Source of the DNA: Desulfobacterales bacterium
GTDB lineage: Bacteria; Desulfobacterota; Desulfobacteria; Desulfobacterales; CAFBRK01
Direction: 5' to 3'
DNA: 53,835 bases
Assembly: GCA_021737185.1 (NCBI GenBank)
Contig: JAIPEL010000016.1
Coordinates: 1-53,835 of the forward strand
Shown: positions 8,473 through 16,861 of the stretch, in pieces
How positions within the stretch are numbered: the first letter of the stretch is position 1
How the letters are laid out: each line of letters begins with the position of its first letter
Made by a program: the position numbers and the translations under genes
The notes under the pieces: model-generated
What the model was told of the DNA's origin: nothing
Database searches by the model: none
The model's input: the letters and a program-made list of their open reading frames with translations, nothing else

Positions 8473-8563
8473 AAAAGACCTTTAGACAGTCTTTTGCCAT
8501 AGACCCATCCGAATCATGAAAATCGTTTCAAATGATTTTTCCGGAGGAAAATATCATTTGATC

Positions 8564-8592
8564 TTGACAAATCTATAGGTATCGGATATTTG
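8564..8592 (+). promoter_or_regulatory. Predicted sigma-70-type promoter for trpL-trpB2
   Basis: A perfect -35 box TTGACA (8564-8569) lies 17 bases before a weaker -10 box TATTTG (8587-8592). Transcription would start near 8599, about 35 bases before the leader peptide. This is by inspection only. Confidence 0.55.
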
Positions 8593-8634
8593 GAGTCCGT
8601 CTTTTCAGAAGAACCCGAATCCAAAGAGGATGAA

Positions 8635-8676
8635 ATGATAAGGCGATCCTGGTGGTGGTGGTGGCAGACGCCGTGA
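8635..8676 (+). CDS. trpL: trp leader peptide with five consecutive Trp codons
   Basis: A 13-residue open reading frame, [13 protein letters not shown], with TGG codons filling 8650-8664. An AGAGGA ribosome-binding site precedes the ATG with good spacing. The frame ends at TGA (8674-8676), exactly where the attenuator's region 2 begins. Five tandem Trp codons are very unlikely by chance, and a ribosome short of charged tRNA-Trp would stall here. The peptide itself needs no function. It was found by reading the spacer and is too short for ordinary gene calling. Confidence 0.88.
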   Translation: MIRRSWWWWWQTP

Positions 8677-8764
8677 AGCCCGCCCATCACCGATAAGACA
8701 AACACAAAAAACGGAGTCGTGGGCAGCTTCAGCATTCGGCGAGAAGTGGCTCACGGCTCTTTTT
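8650..8764 (+). promoter_or_regulatory. Tryptophan-responsive transcription attenuator
   Basis: All the classic parts are present. Region 1, GGTGGTGG in the Trp codons, can pair with CCATCACC (8684-8691). Region 2, GAAGC (8675-8679) plus GCCCA (8682-8686), can pair with region 3, TGGGC plus GCTTC (8720-8730), as antiterminator. Region 3 extended (8714-8730) pairs with region 4 (8743-8759) over 16 of 17 positions including three G-U pairs, and TTTTT (8760-8764) follows. With plentiful tryptophan the ribosome would reach the stop and cover region 2, so the terminator forms. A stall on the Trp codons would free region 2 and let transcription continue into trpB2. Confidence 0.82.
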
Positions 8765-8771
8765 ATATCCA

Positions 8772-8804
8772 AAGCCGGGGCTGCTCCAGCACTCCGGCTT
8801 TTTT
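8772..8804 (+). terminator. Second terminator-like hairpin before trpB2
   Basis: The outer stem AAGCCGG/CCGGCTT and inner stem GCTG/CAGC are followed by a run of six T. It sits between the attenuator and the AAGGAGGAG ribosome-binding site of trpB2. It may act as a second block or contribute to the leader's folding choice. Confidence 0.5.
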
Positions 8805-8824
8805 ACGCCGGCAAGGAGGAGACG

Positions 8825-10201
8825 ATGGATTTTCGAAAGATCACCCTGACCGAAGAAGAGATGCCGCGCCAATGGTATAATATACTGGCCGACATCAAAA
8901 TGAACCCCCCGCTGGGGCCGGACGGCCAGCCGGTTTCTCCGGATGCCCTCTCCCCGGTGTTCCCCATGAACATCATCGAGCAGGAGGTCAGCACCGAGCG
9001 GTGGATCGACATCCCCGAGGAGGTTCTGTCCGTTTACAGCATCTGGCGTCCGGCGCCCCTGGTCCGTGCCAGGGGCCTGGAAAAAGCCCTGGACACTCCT
9101 GCCCGGATCTATTTCAAAAACGAAAGTCTCAGCCCGCCGGGCAGCCACAAGCCCAACACTTCGGTGCCCCAAGCTTACTATAACAAAGCGTTCGGCATCG
9201 AGCGGATGACCACCGAAACCGGCGCCGGACAGTGGGGATGCGCTCTGGCGTTTGCCTGCGCCCAGTTCGGCATCGAGTGCAAGGTCTTCATGGTCCGGGT
9301 CAGCTTCGATCAGAAGCCCTACCGGAAATCGATGATGGAAGTCTGGGGCGGCAAGTGCGTCGCCAGCCCCAGCCTGGAGACCCGGGCCGGAAGGGCCATC
9401 CTCGAAAAGGATCCGGACACCCCGGGCAGCCTGGGCATTGCCATCAGCGAGGCCATCGAGGCCGCGGTGGGCGATACCTCGGGAAAGACCCGGTATTCGC
9501 TGGGAAGCGTGCTCAACCATGTCATGCTGCATCAGACCATCATCGGCCTGGAGGCCAAAAAGCAGCTGGAAAAGGTAGAGGAGTATCCGGACGTCATCAT
9601 CGGCTGCGCCGGCGGGGGGAGCAACTTCGCCGGCCTTGCCTTTCCGTTTGTCTACGACAAGATCCACGGTAGACAGATCGAAATTTACCCCGTGGAACCG
9701 GCGGCCTGCCCGACCCTGACCAAGGCTCCCTTTGTGTACGACCACGGAGACACGGCCCGGTATACGCCGCTTCTTCCGATGCACAGCCTCGGCCATGCCT
9801 TTGTCCCGCCGCCGGTGCATGCCGGCGGCCTCCGCTATCACGGCATGTCGCCCACGGTCAGCCAGCTCGTGGACGAGGGGCTGCTTAGTCCCAAGGCGGT
9901 CACCCAGAACGAAGCCATGGCCGCCGGCATTCTGCTGGCCCGGACCGAGGGAATCATCCCGGCTCCGGAGACCTCCCATGCCCTGGCCCAGGTGGTGATC
10001 GAGGCCAAAAAGGCCAAGGAAGAAGGAAAGGAAAAGGTGATCTTGTTCAACTGGAGCGGCCACGGTCTGCTCGATTTGGGCTCATACGACAAATACTTTG
10101 CCGGCGAGCTGGTGGACTTCGAGTTAAGCGACGAAGCCATCGCCGAGGCAGAAGCGGTCTATGCGGATTTTCCCAAGCCGCAGCACCTGAAGAGCCGGTA
10201 A
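8825..10201 (+). CDS. trpB2: Tryptophan synthase beta chain 2 (TrpB2)
   Basis: A PLP enzyme of 458 residues, the length of the TrpB2 class rather than the roughly 400 of TrpB1. The PLP-binding lysine is K109 in [10 protein letters not shown], and the phosphate-binding loop is [11 protein letters not shown] (260-270). ETGAGQWG (about 131) is the usual substrate loop. TrpB2 proteins join indole and serine to make tryptophan and often work without a TrpA partner, so they suit indole salvage. GGCAAGGAGGAGACG precedes the ATG. Expression should be governed by the Trp attenuator just upstream. An iteron element separates it from iorA, so read-through into iorA is plausible but unproven. Confidence 0.93.
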   Translation: MDFRKITLTEEEMPRQWYNILADIKMNPPLGPDGQPVSPDALSPVFPMNIIEQEVSTERWIDIPEEVLSVYSIWRPAPLVRARGLEKALDTPARIYFKNESLSPPGSHKPNTSVPQAYYNKAFGIERMTTETGAGQWGCALAFACAQFGIECKVFMVRVSFDQKPYRKSMMEVWGGKCVASPSLETRAGRAILEKDPDTPGSLGIAISEAIEAAVGDTSGKTRYSLGSVLNHVMLHQTIIGLEAKKQLEKVEEYPDVIIGCAGGGSNFAGLAFPFVYDKIHGRQIEIYPVEPAACPTLTKAPFVYDHGDTARYTPLLPMHSLGHAFVPPPVHAGGLRYHGMSPTVSQLVDEGLLSPKAVTQNEAMAAGILLARTEGIIPAPETSHALAQVVIEAKKAKEEGKEKVILFNWSGHGLLDLGSYDKYFAGELVDFELSDEAIAEAEAVYADFPKPQHLKSR

Positions 10202-10245
10202 AATCGCTGGTGTGGTTTGAGGGCAAAACTCGATGTGCGCAGATT

Positions 10246-10380
10246 GGAAATGCCTAAAATGCCTAAAATGAGCTTAAATGCCTAAAATTATGGAATACTG
10301 CCTGTTTATATGAAAGCCGGAGCAAAGTGACACCACAATTTTAGGCACTTTAGGCATTATAGATCATTTTAGGCATTTAT
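10246..10380. mobile_element. TGCCTAAAAT iteron element, family A copy 2 (inverted)
   Basis: This is the reverse complement of the 2158-2291 element, with few differences, including the core GTGACACCAC and the iterated ends. It fills the spacer between trpB2 and iorA. A shortened copy occurs at 14493-14550. Confidence 0.75.
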
Positions 10381-10423
10381 TTCGAGATCAGTGCTGACCG
10401 CCAATGAGTGGGGAAAGAAAAAA

Positions 10424-12244
10424 GTGACGGGACGAAAATTGATGCTCGGAAACGAGGCCATCGCGGCCGGGCTGGTGGAAAATGGCTGCGCCATGGCCAC
10501 CTCTTATCCGGGAACGCCGGCATCGGAGATCCTGGCCGGTATCGCCCGCCTAAAGATCGACACGGGCCGGCCCCGACACGTGCAGTGGGCCGTCAACGAA
10601 AAAGTGGCCTTCGAGATCGCCTATGCCGGCTGCATGTCCGGCCTTCGCACGGCCGTGAGCATGAAGCAGGTGGGCCTGAACGTGGCTTCCGACCCGCTGA
10701 TGAGCGCGGCATACATGGGTGTTCGGGGCGGTTTTGTCGTCATCAGCGCCGACGATCCCGGGCCCCACTCCTCTCAGACCGAGCAGGACAGCCGACTGAT
10801 GGCGATGCTGGCCAAGATCCCCGTCCTCGACCCGGACTCTCCGGCCCAGGCCAGGCAGATGGCGAAACTGTCCTATGAGATTTCCGAGGCATACGAGATC
10901 CCGGTCATGCTGCGGCCCACCACCCGGGTCTGCCACGCGCGGCAGGACTTGCCGCCGGCGGGGGTTCCGGGAGAGGAGGCCACGGTCGGATTTAAAAAGG
11001 ATCCGAGCCGGTGGGCGGCCACCCCCAAGTTCCGCCTCCAGCTTCATCGCGCCCTGGAAGAAAAGCTCGACGCGCTTTCAGCGGATCCTCGCACGGCGCC
11101 GCGGCTGCTCAATCCGGACGCTGCCGGCCTCAGAGCCGTTGCCGCATCGGGGGTCGCCGCCGCCCATGCACGAGAAATCATTCAGGACCTGGGCCTGTGG
11201 GAGACGCTGCCGTTTTACCAGGTTCTTCAACCGTTTCCCCTGCACCGGTCCTTCATCGACGAAATTCTCGGCAAGTATTCGGAGGTCCTCGTGATCGAGG
11301 AGACCACCGGCGTCATCGAGATGCAGATCGCCGACCGGCGCAGGGTGCGGGGAAAACAGGACGGCAGGGTGCCGTCCGTGGGAGAGCTGCACCCGGAGAC
11401 CGTGGAGTCCGTCATCCGGGCTTTTGCCGGTCTGCCGGGGTATGCGGCGCAGATGCCGACGGTGCCGGGTCGAAGGCCGACCCTTTGCGCCGGCTGCCCC
11501 CACCGGGCAAGCTTTTATGCGGTGAAAAAGGCCGCTCCGCGGGGGATCTACACCAGCGACATCGGCTGCTACACCCTCGGCCTGAATCTGGGTGCGGTCG
11601 ACACCGTGCTGTGCATGGGGGCGGCCATCAGCCAGGCGGCGGGTTTTTACCATGCCCACCGCCATCTTACAACGCGGCCCGACATCGTGGCCACCATCGG
11701 AGATTCCACCTTCTTCCACGCCGGGGTTCCGGCCCTGATCGATGCGGTGGCGCAGCAGGTCCGATTCGTGCTGGTGATTCTGGACAACCGGACCACTGCA
11801 ATGACCGGCAACCAGCCCACTCCGGCCACCGGCGTCGGGGCCTGCGATGAGCCCCTTTCCGCGGTGGACATCGAAGGTCTGGTGGCCGGCTGCGGCGTCA
11901 AGTTCTGCCGCACGGCCGATCCTTACGAACTGGAACCGTTTATCGCCTTGTTGAAAGAGGCCGTTTCCTTCAGCCGAGAGCAGGGACCCGCGGTGGTGAT
12001 CGCCCGCCATCCCTGCCTGCTCGATCGGCGCCGGGTACCCTCGGATCGCAAGCCGGTGCAGGTGGTCGTCACCGATGATTGTGACGGCTGCGGCTACTGC
12101 CTCAAGCACTTCGAGTGCCCGGCCCTGGTTCAGGTAAAGGGAGAAGAAAGGGTCCGAATCGATCCCGGGATCTGCAGCGGGTGCGGCGTATGTCTTTCGA
12201 TTTGCCGGAACCATGCCATCGTTGCCGTCGATCCTGGAAATTGA
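10424..12244 (+). CDS. iorA: Indolepyruvate:ferredoxin oxidoreductase, alpha subunit
   Basis: IorA converts aryl pyruvates plus CoA to aryl-acetyl-CoA and CO2, passing electrons to ferredoxin; the reverse reaction can make aryl pyruvates. From the GTG at 10424 it has 606 residues. The N-terminal pyrimidine-binding region starts MLGNEAIAAGL and continues SYPGTPASEI. A CAGCPH motif lies near 354. The thiamine diphosphate and Mg site is GDSTFFHAG to LDNRTTAMTGNQP (about 425-465). Two ferredoxin-type 4Fe-4S motifs end the protein (CDGCGYC about 552, CSGCGVC about 583). A GTG 33 bases earlier is also in frame; I prefer 10424 because GGGGAAAG precedes it and homologues start near here. iorB follows after 39 bases. 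Confidence 0.93.
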   Translation: MTGRKLMLGNEAIAAGLVENGCAMATSYPGTPASEILAGIARLKIDTGRPRHVQWAVNEKVAFEIAYAGCMSGLRTAVSMKQVGLNVASDPLMSAAYMGVRGGFVVISADDPGPHSSQTEQDSRLMAMLAKIPVLDPDSPAQARQMAKLSYEISEAYEIPVMLRPTTRVCHARQDLPPAGVPGEEATVGFKKDPSRWAATPKFRLQLHRALEEKLDALSADPRTAPRLLNPDAAGLRAVAASGVAAAHAREIIQDLGLWETLPFYQVLQPFPLHRSFIDEILGKYSEVLVIEETTGVIEMQIADRRRVRGKQDGRVPSVGELHPETVESVIRAFAGLPGYAAQMPTVPGRRPTLCAGCPHRASFYAVKKAAPRGIYTSDIGCYTLGLNLGAVDTVLCMGAAISQAAGFYHAHRHLTTRPDIVATIGDSTFFHAGVPALIDAVAQQVRFVLVILDNRTTAMTGNQPTPATGVGACDEPLSAVDIEGLVAGCGVKFCRTADPYELEPFIALLKEAVSFSREQGPAVVIARHPCLLDRRRVPSDRKPVQVVVTDDCDGCGYCLKHFECPALVQVKGEERVRIDPGICSGCGVCLSICRNHAIVAVDPGN

Positions 12245-12283
12245 CGCGCTATAGGGATTGTCAAAGTCCGTTATGGAAAAGCC

Positions 12284-12844
12284 ATGACCGAAATCGAAGC
12301 GAAGCGAAGCCAGATCGTGATCAGCGGTGTGGGCGGCCAGGGGGTGTTGTTCGTCACCCGGATTCTGGCCGAAGCCGCCATCCGGCACCGGCGCCCGGCG
12401 CTCACCTCAGAAACCCATGGAATGGCCCAGCGCGGGGGAACGGTCATTTCCCATCTCAAGGTGGGAGATTTTGCCAGCCCCTTGATCCGGCCCGGCGCCG
12501 CAGACGGCATGCTGGTGCTCAAAGAGGAAAATATCGCCGCCCATCAAGGATTTTTACGTCCGGGCGGATGGATGGTGGTCAACGCTATAGAAGCGGCCGA
12601 TGCCCCCGGAGTTGCCTGCGGGCAGATCGATGCAGACGATATCGCCCGCCAAATCGGTCAGCCAAAGGCTGCCAATGTGATCCTGCTGGGCTTTGCCTTG
12701 GCCTGGCTCGACGGCAGCAACGTCGGCCTGTGGTGCTCCCGCCGGGACATCGAGGACATCGTTGCCTCCGGTGGCGACGGCAAACGGTCTGAGGATCTGG
12801 CCGCAGCCATCGACGCCGGCTACGCCCAGGGGATGAAATCGTAA
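12284..12844 (+). CDS. iorB: Indolepyruvate:ferredoxin oxidoreductase, beta subunit
   Basis: The 186-residue gamma/beta-type subunit begins with VISGVGGQGVLFVTRIL, the glycine-rich loop of the 2-oxoacid oxidoreductase gamma domain. ETHGMAQRGGTVISHLK follows, the signature of IorB. It should pair with IorA in the cytoplasm. The spacer upstream contains ATAGGGATTGTCA (12251-12263), a motif repeated elsewhere in the window. The last codons, ATG AAA TCG TAA, are part of the left end of a family H element, so the C-terminal MKS may come from the repeat. Confidence 0.92.
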   Translation: MTEIEAKRSQIVISGVGGQGVLFVTRILAEAAIRHRRPALTSETHGMAQRGGTVISHLKVGDFASPLIRPGAADGMLVLKEENIAAHQGFLRPGGWMVVNAIEAADAPGVACGQIDADDIARQIGQPKAANVILLGFALAWLDGSNVGLWCSRRDIEDIVASGGDGKRSEDLAAAIDAGYAQGMKS

Positions 12845-12989
12845 AAGGACCGAATTTCCCCTCCCCTGGTGGGAGGGGATTAAGGGGAGGGGGTATAAAA
12901 GGCTGGAATCCTCTTCTATTCACCCTCACCCCAACCCTCTCCCATCAAGGGAGAGGGAGCCTTTTCGGCTTTTTCCGATTTCATCAGCC
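12832..12989. mobile_element. Family H element with CTCCCC-rich core (12.8 kb copy)
   Basis: The ends ATGAAATCGTAAAAGG and CTTTTTCCGATTTCATCAG are inverted relatives. The core has two hairpins: CTCCCCTGGTGGGAGGGG with surroundings, and CCCTCTCCCATCAAGGGAGAG. The same ends and core occur in reverse at 23128-23285. The left end includes the iorB stop codon. The 150 bases after it, to the CoA ligase, show nothing else. Confidence 0.7.
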
Positions 12990-13146
12990 TTTACGCGGCC
13001 TTGATGGCGAGTTTTAGCCGGCTGGAGAGCTGACACCCATCGGTTTCCTGCGGCTACAGACTGGATGATTCTGGATAAGCGCATGCCGAAATTTGCAAAA
13101 GATGCGCTGAAAATCTCTGAAAATACGTTTGGGTGGAAAGAAAGAA

Positions 13147-14439
13147 ATGGCCTTCATACCGAAAGACCTGATTCCCGAGCGGCTGCGGAAGATTCAGACA
13201 GAGGGCCTGAAATGGACCGTAGCCCATGCCTGTGCCAACTCGGCCTTCTACCGGAAAAAGTTCGACGAGGCCGGCATCGCCCCTGCCGATATCCGCAGCC
13301 TCGACGACCTGCGGCATCTTCCCCTGATCGACAAGGACGACCTTCAGACCGAATACCCGTTTCCCCTTCTTTCGGTCCCTTTCGAGCAGGTGGTGCGGAT
13401 TCATGCCTCCAGCGGCACCACGGGAAAGCGAAAGGTGCTCAGCTACACGCAAAACGACGTCAACCTCTGGGCCGACATGTTCGCCCGCTGCTACGAGCTG
13501 GCGGGATTGACCCGGAAGGACCGGGTCCAGATCGCTGTGGGATACGGGCTGTGGACCGCCGGGGCAGGGTTCCAGGCCGGGTGCGAGCGCTTCGGGGCCA
13601 TGGCCGTCCCCCTGGGGCCGGCCAACGCCGACATGCACTGCGAGATGATGGTCGACATGGAGACGACGGTGTTTTGCTCCACGGCTTCCATGGCGCTGCT
13701 CATGGCCGAGGAGATCACCCATCGCAACCTGCTTTCCGACATCCGGGTCAACACCATCATCATGGGCGCGGAGCGGCACAGCGACGGCATGCGCGAGCGC
13801 ATCCAGGAATTGATGGGGGTCGAACATATTTTCGACATCTACGGGCTGACCGAACTCTACGGACCGGGAACCGGGCTAGACTGCAGGATGCACGACGGCA
13901 TCCACTATTGGGCCGACCTGTTCATCTTCGAGGTCCTGGACCCGGCGACCCTCGAAGCGGTTCCTTACGGCGAGCCGGGCGAGCTGGTGGTGACCACCCT
14001 CAAAAAGGAGGGAAGCCCCCTCATTCGCTACCGCACCCACGACGTAACGCGTCTTTTCGACGCCCCCTGTGCGTGCGGGATCCCCTTTCCCCGGCATGAC
14101 CGGATCCTCGGACGCACCGACGACATGTTCATCTACCGGGCGGTGAACATCTACCCGAGTCAGATCGACCATGTACTCAGCCGCATCCCGGGGATCGGAA
14201 GCGAGTACCAGATCCATCTCCAGCAGCGGGAAAGCGGTCGGGACATGATGGTGCTCCGGGTGGAGCGGGCGATGGGGGTCGATCCGGAAAGCGACGACGC
14301 CCTGGCAGAAACGCTGGCGGCCGAGATCCGGCGCAAAATTCTGGTCCGCTGCAAGCCCGAATTGCTCGACTACGGCAGCCTGCCTCGGACCGAACGAAAG
14401 AGCCGGCGGGTGTTCGACCACAGGAATGGCAACGTATAG
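13147..14439 (+). CDS. Phenylacetate-CoA ligase-like aryl-acid CoA ligase
   Basis: An AMP-forming adenylate synthetase of the PaaK type, 430 residues. The P-loop is HASSGTTGKRKVLSYT (about 90). The adenylate motif is IYGLTELYGPG (about 235). The hinge and C-terminal domain begin GRTDDMFIYRAVNIYPSQID, typical of PaaK. It activates an aryl acid with ATP and CoA; phenylacetate is the usual substrate, but indoleacetate would fit its position beside iorAB. The ATG at 13147 is chosen over an upstream in-frame GTG because homologues begin near this methionine; the purine-rich GGAAAGAAAG lies just before it. Confidence 0.88.
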   Translation: MAFIPKDLIPERLRKIQTEGLKWTVAHACANSAFYRKKFDEAGIAPADIRSLDDLRHLPLIDKDDLQTEYPFPLLSVPFEQVVRIHASSGTTGKRKVLSYTQNDVNLWADMFARCYELAGLTRKDRVQIAVGYGLWTAGAGFQAGCERFGAMAVPLGPANADMHCEMMVDMETTVFCSTASMALLMAEEITHRNLLSDIRVNTIIMGAERHSDGMRERIQELMGVEHIFDIYGLTELYGPGTGLDCRMHDGIHYWADLFIFEVLDPATLEAVPYGEPGELVVTTLKKEGSPLIRYRTHDVTRLFDAPCACGIPFPRHDRILGRTDDMFIYRAVNIYPSQIDHVLSRIPGIGSEYQIHLQQRESGRDMMVLRVERAMGVDPESDDALAETLAAEIRRKILVRCKPELLDYGSLPRTERKSRRVFDHRNGNV

Positions 14440-14835
14440 ATACCTGTCTGTGTAATTATAGCGACAATTGTTTCACCGAGGTTGCAGAGACTGGAAATGC
14501 CTAAAATGCCTAAAATGAGCTTAAATGCCTAAAATTATGAAATACTGCCTCCACGTATTTTCATTCAATAAACGCGGCGCTGGGAGGGCAGAGGACGCAC
14601 CGAGGAGATGTTGAAACTTTTCTCCGTGCTCTCTCTTGTCTCGCGGTGAGTTTTCGTTGGTCTGAAATAGGTCAATGCAATTATGCCATCGAGCACGAAG
14701 CCACCTGGTTTCATGCCCCGAATTTCGGATTTTCCAGTACCGTTTTACCCCGGGACGACCGCAGGTCTGTGCTGCTACCTCAGCGCGGTGCCCGGTAAAT
14801 CCAGCCCGAGGGCTGACAACAACGGAGGTTTCCCC
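14440..14835. repeat. Spacer before the TRAP genes with half iteron element
   Basis: No gene is seen. 14455-14490 and 14588-14655 carry pieces of the CACCG/GCAGAGG-type repeat. 14493-14550 is half of a family A iteron element; its CCACGTATTTTCATTC tail matches (in reverse) sequence just outside copy 1 near 2125. The last 25 bases hold the dctP ribosome-binding site ACGGAGG. Confidence 0.65.
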
Positions 14836-15858
14836 ATGAAGTCGAAAATGGCATGGATGCTTTTCCTGGTGCTGTTTTTCGGGCTGCTGGCGGCTGCTGC
14901 AGGACCGGCTCCGGCACAGGCCGGACCGATCACCTTGAGCTACGCCAATTTCCCGCCGGCGCCGACCTTTCCCTGTGTTCAAATGGAGCGCTGGAAGAAC
15001 GAGGTGGAAACGCGCACGGACGGAAAAGTCCGTGTCAACACCTTTCCCGGGGGAACGCTTTTGGGTGCCAAGGACATGATGGACGGCGTCATCCAGGGCC
15101 AGGCCGATATCGGCTGCCTCTGCATGGCATACCAACCCGGCCGTTTCATGATCACCAACGCGACCAGTCTTCCGCTGGGCATCCCCAATGCCCGTGTCGG
15201 CAGCCTGGTGCTGTGGGATCTCTACCGGAAGTACAGACCGGAGGCCTTTGCCCAGGTCAAGGTGCTGGCCATGTTCACCACGGCTCCCTCGAACATCATG
15301 TCCAAGACGCCGGTCCGAAGCCTTGCCGATATCCAGGGAATGGACCTGCGGGCCTCCGGCGGCGCTGCCCAGATTCTGGCCGCCTGGGGGGCCAACCAGG
15401 TCGGAATGCCCATGTCGGCCACCCCCGAGGCGCTCCAGAAAGGCGTGGTCAAGGGGCTGTTTTCTTCGCTTGAGGTCATGAAGGACTTCAAATATGCCGA
15501 ACCCTGCAAGTATGTCACGCTGACCGACACGGTGATCTATCCCTTTTCCGTGGTCATGAACATGGCGTCCTGGAACCGCCTGCCCGAAGACGTAAAGGCT
15601 GTTTTCGATGCGCTGGCCCCGGAGCAGTCGGTCTGGACCGGAGTCTATATGGACGATCACGTGGCCGTAGCCAATCAATGGTCCAAGGAAACCCAGGGCG
15701 TGGAGTTCATCACGCTTTCTGCTGAGGAAAAGGCCCGGTGGAACGAACGGCTCGCGCCGATCACCGAACAATGGATCAAGGATGCGGAGGCCAACGGCTA
15801 TCCCGGCCGGCAGATCGTGGAGGATATAGAAGTGCTCATTGAAAAACATAAAAAATAA
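14836..15858 (+). CDS. dctP: TRAP transporter solute-binding protein (DctP)
   Basis: This is a periplasmic binding protein of 340 residues. A Sec signal peptide (LFFGLLAAAAGPAPAQA, about 12-30) is followed by the DctP fold. The ligand-binding helix region reads ADIQGMDLRASGGAAQI near 160. DctP proteins capture organic acids, including aromatic ones, and hand them to the DctQM permease using a sodium gradient. The substrate cannot be read from sequence; the CoA ligase and iorAB upstream make an aryl acid a reasonable guess. ACGGAGG precedes the ATG. The stop TAA lies in a twin-hairpin element, and 500 bases of repeats separate it from dctQ. Confidence 0.9.
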   Translation: MKSKMAWMLFLVLFFGLLAAAAGPAPAQAGPITLSYANFPPAPTFPCVQMERWKNEVETRTDGKVRVNTFPGGTLLGAKDMMDGVIQGQADIGCLCMAYQPGRFMITNATSLPLGIPNARVGSLVLWDLYRKYRPEAFAQVKVLAMFTTAPSNIMSKTPVRSLADIQGMDLRASGGAAQILAAWGANQVGMPMSATPEALQKGVVKGLFSSLEVMKDFKYAEPCKYVTLTDTVIYPFSVVMNMASWNRLPEDVKAVFDALAPEQSVWTGVYMDDHVAVANQWSKETQGVEFITLSAEEKARWNERLAPITEQWIKDAEANGYPGRQIVEDIEVLIEKHKK

Positions 15859-15899
15859 AATCGCTTCGCGCTTTTATATGACGCGGCTTCGCCGCTATA
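15855..15899. repeat. Twin-hairpin element overlapping the dctP stop
   Basis: Hairpin 1, ATAAAATCGC-TTC-GCGCTTTTAT, contains the stop at 15856-15858. Hairpin 2 is GCGGC-TTC-GCCGC. It is nearly the same sequence as the copy after the thioesterase at 7878. Confidence 0.65.
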
Positions 15900-16363
15900 A
15901 TTCTTGATCAATTTGGCGCTCAGGCGATCAGCGGCGGGGCTCGCATGAAACTTCGCCCGAAGTCGGTGTGTTTTGTAGGGCACGACCTCCGTGTCGTGCC
16001 GCCCGGAACGGCACCAGTCTTCGTTGCTCCGCAACTTCGCCCCGGCACGCGGAGGCCGTTCCCTACACCGGCAGAGACTTCGACAAAAGTTTCACCATTG
16101 ATCAAACTGGCCTGTTAAAACCAAAAGCTCCGTACAAATCTCCCGACGGAGAACCTTGATGAAATCGTAAAAAGTGCCCGAAGCGTCATTCCGGGCTTGA
16201 CCCGGAATCCAGAACATACCGAAATCACTGGATTCCCGCTTTCGCGGGAATGACGAAAAAAGAGAAATTCGGACTTTTTAGGAAACCATCAACCTTGAAT
16301 TTGGAATTTTGAATTCCGGCGGTCAGCGGCTGGACCCCATACTGAGATAAGCGCCATAAAAGA
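15859..16363. repeat. Repeat-rich spacer between dctP and dctQ
   Basis: No gene is seen. Beyond the twin hairpin, 15902-15953 and 16085-16110 carry TTGATCAA-type segments. 16156-16292 is a family H element whose core is an inverted repeat ending in CTTTCGCGGGAATGACG. This spacer inside a transporter operon is unusually long, and dctQM may need their own promoter. Confidence 0.65.
16156..16292. mobile_element. Family H inverted-repeat element (16.2 kb copy)
   Basis: The left end is TTGATGAAATCGTAAAAAGT and the right end ACTTTTTAGGAAACCATCAA is its inverted relative. The core is GTCATTCCGGGCTTGACCC and its partner arm. It is the same class as 27391-27525, which has almost the same core. Confidence 0.7.
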
Positions 16364-16861
16364 ATGCGGGAAAACTTTTTGAAGATACTGCAAACCGTCA
16401 ACCGTCTCCTGATCATTGTCGCCGGAGCCGCCCTGGTGGCCATGGTCGTGCTGACCTGTGCGAATATCTTCATGCGGGCCGTATCCGCTCCCATCCGCGG
16501 GACCTTCGAACTGATGGGCTTTTTCGGCGCCCTGGTCGCCTCCCTTTCCCTGGGCTACACTCAGCTTCACCGCGGTCACATTGCCGTCGACGTCCTTGTT
16601 CAGCGATTTCCCGGCCGGGTCAGAAAAATCCTCATCTCGATCAACAATGCGATATGTGCCCTGTTTTTCGGATTGGTGGCATGGCAGGTCGCCGAAAAGG
16701 CCGCGGTTCTCCGGAACACCGGGGAAGTGACCGAAACTCTTCGCATCGCTTACTACCCGTTTACCTATGGAACGGCCATCGGCTGCGCCTTTCTCGCCCT
16801 GATCTTTATTCAGCAGCTGATCGAATCTGTCGGTCTGGGGCAGAAAAGGGAGGGGGCGTGA
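16364..16861 (+). CDS. dctQ: TRAP transporter small permease (DctQ)
   Basis: This integral membrane protein of 165 residues has four hydrophobic helices (about 15-40, 48-70, 90-112 and 130-155). The family segment GTFELMGFFGALVASLSLGY lies around helix 2. DctQ is the small membrane subunit that pairs with DctM. The stop codon overlaps the GTG start of dctM in a GTGA arrangement, so the two are translationally coupled. Confidence 0.88.
   Translation: MRENFLKILQTVNRLLIIVAGAALVAMVVLTCANIFMRAVSAPIRGTFELMGFFGALVASLSLGYTQLHRGHIAVDVLVQRFPGRVRKILISINNAICALFFGLVAWQVAEKAAVLRNTGEVTETLRIAYYPFTYGTAIGCAFLALIFIQQLIESVGLGQKREGA

Larger units (their letters stand above)
7882..8563. repeat. Long repeat-rich spacer before the trp leader
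   Basis: No gene is seen. After the twin hairpin come a partial GTTTCA/TGATCAAA-type segment (7960-8012), a terminator (8080-8101), a perfect 12-bp palindrome CAACTTTTCTTT/AAAGAAAAGTTG (8104-8135), a second TTGATCAAACTGG segment (about 8180) and a family H element (8229-8472). None has coding capacity. Confidence 0.7.

Noticed and set aside
8771-8804. Riboswitch or T-box before trpB2
   Set aside because: No T-box sequence or specifier loop and no known riboswitch core is visible; the leader peptide and competing hairpins explain the spacer better.
8729-10063. 444-residue minus-strand frame opposite trpB2
   Set aside because: It is antisense to a full-length TrpB2 with PLP motifs and would run through the attenuator.
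14521-15849. 442-residue minus-strand frame opposite dctP
   Set aside because: It mirrors the codon bias of dctP on the other strand; dctP has a signal peptide, a ribosome-binding site and family motifs.
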